This document shows positions 60,341 through 64,000 of a DNA stretch of 64,000 nucleotides, piece after piece. The first letter of the stretch is position 1. Each line of letters starts with the position of its first letter. The stretch is from Naematelia aurantialba (lineage: Eukaryota; Basidiomycota; Tremellomycetes; Tremellales; Naemateliaceae). The notes under the pieces were generated by a model, which was given only the letters and a program-made list of their open reading frames with translations, searched no databases and had not been told where the DNA came from. The translations under genes and the position numbers were made by a program. The stretch spans positions 558,001-622,000 of the forward strand of contig JAKFAO010000010.1 in the NCBI GenBank assembly GCA_021527695.1, written 5' to 3'.

Positions 60341-62104
60341 CTACCCCACTGCCCGGCCGGCCACAGCTGAGCGACGGGAGTTGTCTGATACGCAGCGAAG
60401 TCTGGAGAAGTGGTTGTCTGGATATGGGGACAGCTCTGGATGTATTTTCGTAACTGCCTGAATGCGGCAAGTCTGACGTGGACGTGGGAAGGCGACGTAC
60501 CGCTTCACGGCCTGGATGTACTTTCTCGACACCTCGTCATTCAGCACATGCGCAATGACGTCCTGCCCGATCTTCTCGCGCGCCGACCGCTCGTGGATGC
60601 CCACAGAGGTCACGCCGATAGGCCACGCGGCGTTCCCGATCGACATGCGCAGGTAGGCGTCGTTGGCCTTTTGGTACGACCGGTTGTGCATGTGGTGGAA
60701 TATCTCGGCGAGGTGCCGCACGACGTCGGCTGGTAGGACCTGAGTTGATGGGCGATCAGCACGGTGTTTGAGGAGGAGAAGGAGCGACTCAAAGGAACGG
60801 CAGCGGAGAAGGAACGGTCTAGAAGGAACGGCAAATCACGCAGGGTAGTGGGAGCGGCCAGCACTTTGGAGACAGACTCACACGCTGTCGGAGCGACTTG
60901 AATAGCGGCTTCATATTCTGCGCCGACTGGACCTGCAGGGCCCCAGCCATTCGCCCCTGTGTCGTCCGTTTGATCTCGTCGGGGCGGTTGTCCATCCATT
61001 CCTCCCACTCTCGCAGCAGATTCTGTAGCGTCAGCACCGCATCGATTCTGCGTCAGCCTTCCACTCCTTCCCTTCCTCTCTTCCTTCCCCCTTCCCTCTC
61101 TTTCTTCCCCCTTCCCTCTCTTCCCTCCCCTTCCCTCTCTCCCTTACCTCTCCCTCTGTCCCCTTTCGCCCTCGTCCCCCTCCCGCGTTCCACTTCCCGG
61201 TCCGCGGCGAGATGTTCTTCGTGAGAGAGACATGGACACGGACATGACATTGGAATGCTCCACATACCTTGAGTGCATAGTACACCAGAGGATACAGCTT
61301 GTTCGGGTCCGTCTTGATCAGACCCAAGTCGATCAACCCGACCTCTGCAGCCCGCCTCTTCTCCCTCTTCCCACTCTCGTCGTCCTCGTCCTTCCCTCCG
61401 GCAGCCTCGTCGCCCTCTTTGGACCCTGCCCCACCCGCCGTACCAGCAGACGCACCAGCATGGGCCGCGCGCGCAATCTTGCCCAGGGCCTTCTCCTCCA
61501 TCGCGCGCTCCATATCTTCAAACGTCTTGCGAAACTCGTTCTCCCGCCCCGTCCCGCGCTCCTCGAGGAGCTCGAGCGCCCGCACGCGCAGCCGGCGCGC
61601 CCGGTCGTCTTCCCCGAACAAACGGATAGGCTGGCCCTTGGCCCGCAGGCGACGCACACATTCCTCGGGAGAGATGTTGAAGCCGGGTTCGGCGGCGGCG
61701 GAGCTCGTCGCACCGGCAGACGCGGAAGGCTCAGGCGTCGGCGACGCCGCTAGCCGAGAGAGCGAGGAAAGACGAGCCTTTTCGGCCTGCGTCGGAGGAT
61801 CAGCAATGCTCAGACAGCGCCGTATGGTACGGTATCGTATCGTATCGCATCATATCGTATCGGACGCCGCTGGGGCCGAACTCACCTCCCGACGCATCTT
61901 CAGCGCCTTGGTCTCAGCCTTACCCCGCTCCTTCTCCTCCCTCGCTTTCCTCTCCTCCTCTTGTGCTTTCTCTCTGGCCTTCCGCTCCTCCTCCTCCCGT
62001 AACCGTTCTACCTCTGCGCGCTTCAGGTACTTTTTCGGTCCGCCATCCGGCACGTCGCCGAGCTCTTTCCGCTTTGACGAGATCTCTGCTAGGAGGCCGT
62101 CCAT
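60341..62104 (-). CDS. PRP18: Pre-mRNA splicing factor Prp18
   Basis: Second-step spliceosome factor that acts with Slu7 at 3' splice-site choice. Start [20 protein letters not shown] at 62104, followed by a long charged helix ([20 protein letters not shown]). The second exon holds the splicing-factor motif (SFM) segment [20 protein letters not shown] and [20 protein letters not shown]. Next come an acidic linker and [20 protein letters not shown], then [20 protein letters not shown]. The conserved Prp18 domain follows: [40 protein letters not shown] and [20 protein letters not shown]. The last few codons after the final intron are uncertain; the stop at 60341 follows the best-phased acceptor but the tail does not match the usual ending. 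Divergent from TRAX. Confidence 0.88.
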
Positions 62105-62366
62105 CTTGTTGTCTCTAGCCTGTAAGCCTATCGCCTGACGCTTGGCAGGAGCAAGGACAAGCAGGCTCTGACGTGTGGAACGAGGACAAAGTATGGTATG
62201 TCAAAAAAGGCGTGCAACAAGGGCTGCGACCAGCGGCAACGGAAGCAAAACCCCATGGGGTGCATTCAACATTTCCGTCCACTGAACAGTACCGAGTTAC
62301 TGCTCTACTCTGATATCTTTGAACACTGTCTTGAACGTCTTGTGCTCGTGAAGCGACGTCAGCGCA
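62105..62366. promoter_or_regulatory. Divergent promoter PRP18 / TRAX
   Basis: A 262-nt gap between the opposite start codons. No TATA box or repeat stands out. Confidence 0.45.
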
Positions 62367-64000
62367 ATGGTCGAGGTCTTGATGCCAGAATCGTCTAGTT
62401 CCCCTCTCTCCCGCCGCGAGCAGCTGGCACGGACGTTTGAGGGATACCGCGCCGAGCTCGACACGGACGTGAGCCCTTCCCTGGAACGAGCAGCTGGTAG
62501 TGCTGACTGTTTCTCGGACTCTTGTCTTTTGTCCCTCCTTATGCTCGACTGTTTCGTCGCTCTGTTTATCATCGTCATGCCCAATGAACCGTCGCCCTTA
62601 CTTTATCGTCATGCCAATCGACCCTCGCCCGGCTCGAACAGAACGAGCGCCGCGAGCGCCTCATCATCCTCTCCCGATCGACCACGCAACTCTCCAAGAA
62701 ACTCATCTTCCACCTGCATCGCGGAGCGACGCTCACGTCACCCACCGCTCGCGGGAAGAACATCGACGAGGCGCGGGTGAGAGCGGGGGAGATTCAGCGT
62801 AATTTTGGAAAGATACACGATGAGCTGCGGGCGGGAGCGGCTGCACCGGGAGAGAGTTATTTTCGCTGGGCGCGGCAGGTGTGAGTCTGATCCAGGCTTC
62901 TCTGTTGTCGTGGTTGTGCCTGTGGTTGGTTGTGCCTGTGGTTGGGATCCCTCGGTATGTCCTTGGCACCTGTTCGCGATCGGAGGCATCCTTGTACTTG
63001 ACCAAGTATTCAAGCAACTTCCGTACGGTGGCGTATGGAGCAGTGATGGGGTGGCATTAGGGGCTGTTGTGCGGGGTGATGAATGGGGAACCGTTCCATC
63101 GGCGGTGTACTGTGCTTTGTGATTCGGAAAGGCGCAGTGCAAGCAAAGGGATACTGATCGTCAGGTCGCCCGGACTGGAAGAGTACATTGAGGCAATATC
63201 ATTCTTGTTCTACCTCGAACACGGCAGCCTCATCCCCTTGTCAGACGTTCAGGCAGACCTCTCAGATCCAACGACGGGCGATCCAGTAAGTGTGTCTGTC
63301 CTCGTCCTCGTCCTCGTCCTATCCCCTTCATCGTCCTCGTCCTATCCCCTTCATCGTCCTCGTCCTATCCCCCTTGTAGCCCTCATCCTATCTTCATGTT
63401 CTGTGTGTTCGTCGTCAGCCTGCATTCCAGTCTCGACCTCGACCTCGAACCGACTCCGACCTCACGCTGATGAACTAGTACGTCGTCGTGACGCCTGAAG
63501 ACTACGTCCTCGGCATGTCGGATCTCACCGGCGAGCTCATGCGGTACGCCACGAACTGTGAGACCCTGCCCTCTCTCACAGAAAATCCTCTGACCTCAAC
63601 AGCGCTGAGCACAGGCGACCACGAGGTCCCACTCGCAGTGTGCGCCTTTGTGCGCACCGTCAAAACATGTATGCAACGCAGCTATTGTCACCGCGAAATG
63701 CGCTGATGCAAGAGCCGCTAGATTTTGATGGGATATCCCCGGCCATGCTGTATAAGCTCAGCAAGAAACAGGAAGAGACGGCGCGCTCGCTCGAGAAGAT
63801 TGAAAAAGGTGACGCGAGCTCTCTGTCTTCTCTTGCAGTCTCTTCCAGCGTGTCTCTGGTATCCTTGCTTCTAGAACTGCCTCGTGCCTACCCGCGAAAG
63901 GGAGTGCGGTTCTATGGTTCCTCTTATCCTTAGTTCTCCTTGTCCCTCGAACTTGTAAAACTGAAAGAAGCGAGCTGATCGGAACAGTGTGCTATGCGCT
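62367..64000 (+). CDS. TSNAX: Translin-associated factor X (TRAX), 3' end beyond the window
   Basis: Catalytic partner of translin in the C3PO endoribonuclease, which degrades passenger strands in RNA interference and processes tRNA leaders. Exons: 62367-62471 (MVEVLMPESSSSP; the second ATG at 62382 may be used), 62642-62880, 63165-63285, 63479-63557, 63603 onwards, and a last one from 63988 to the edge. Family blocks are NERRERLIILSRSTTQLSKK, LIFHLHRG, EEYIEAISFLFYLEHGSLIP, YVVVTPEDYVLGMSDLTGEL, STGDHEVPLAVCAFVRTVKT, YFDGISPAMLYKLSKKQEET and SLEKIEKVCYA. An acidic Glu cluster of the TRAX nuclease site is consistent (EEYIEA ... LTGEL). The gene is cut by the window end. Confidence 0.9.

Overview
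This window is chromosomal DNA from an intron-dense basidiomycete fungus, most likely a Tremellomycete yeast (the Cryptococcus/Kwoniella/Trichosporon neighbourhood). Most genes are cut by introns of about 45-60 nt with GTRNGT donors, CTGAC/CTAAC-like branch points and CAG/TAG acceptors. Genes are tightly packed on both strands, intergenic gaps are usually 250-900 nt, and the proteins are typical of fungi. I found no rRNA, tRNA, CRISPR array, transposon or viral sequence. Exon borders were worked out by hand from splice sites, phase and protein-family continuity.

Layout. 0.7-11.4 kb: a BAHD-type acyltransferase (-), exocyst subunit EXO84 (+), a small secreted protein (-), a cyclophilin-40/TPR isomerase (-) and the box C/D snoRNP core protein NOP58 (-). 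11.7-20.3 kb: one very large gene, proteasome activator BLM10/PA200 (+). 20.3-29.4 kb: a repeat-rich spacer, vacuolar transporter ATG22 (+) and a long, disordered, unrecognised protein (+). 29.9-40.1 kb: Golgi apyrase YND1 (-), a roadblock/LC7 dynein light chain (-) and the largest subunit of RNA polymerase III (+). 40.4-50.2 kb: UMP/CMP kinase URA6 (-), an unrecognised Ser/Pro-rich protein (-), UEV-type MMS2 (-) and fork-protection factor TOF1 (+). 50.4-64 kb: a CTR copper transporter (-), the SYLF-SH3 actin-patch protein YSC84 (-), a CYSTM-type mini-protein (-), a G-protein gamma subunit (+), splicing factor PRP18 (-) and translin-associated factor X (+, runs off the right edge).

Most genes are unrelated housekeeping functions. 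Several pairs are transcribed divergently from short shared intergenic regions: NOP58/BLM10, LC7 dynein/RPC1, MMS2/TOF1 and PRP18/TRAX. MMS2/TOF1 is suggestive because both products act at stalled or damaged replication forks.

The most interesting signals are in gene architecture. The last intron of the G-gamma gene is 54 nt and stop-free. The spliced and the unspliced message would each end in a canonical but different CAAX box (CLIM or CSVM). BLM10 also splits its C-terminal proteasome-docking residues (YYA) onto an 8-nt last exon, and retention of that intron would destroy the motif. Other notable points are a 7-nt internal micro-exon in the cyclophilin, a BLM10 intron with about 360 nt free of AG, an in-frame 48-nt intron in NOP58, a GC-AG intron in URA6, a 10-nt first coding exon in MMS2, and several tandem repeats in promoters, introns and coding tails.
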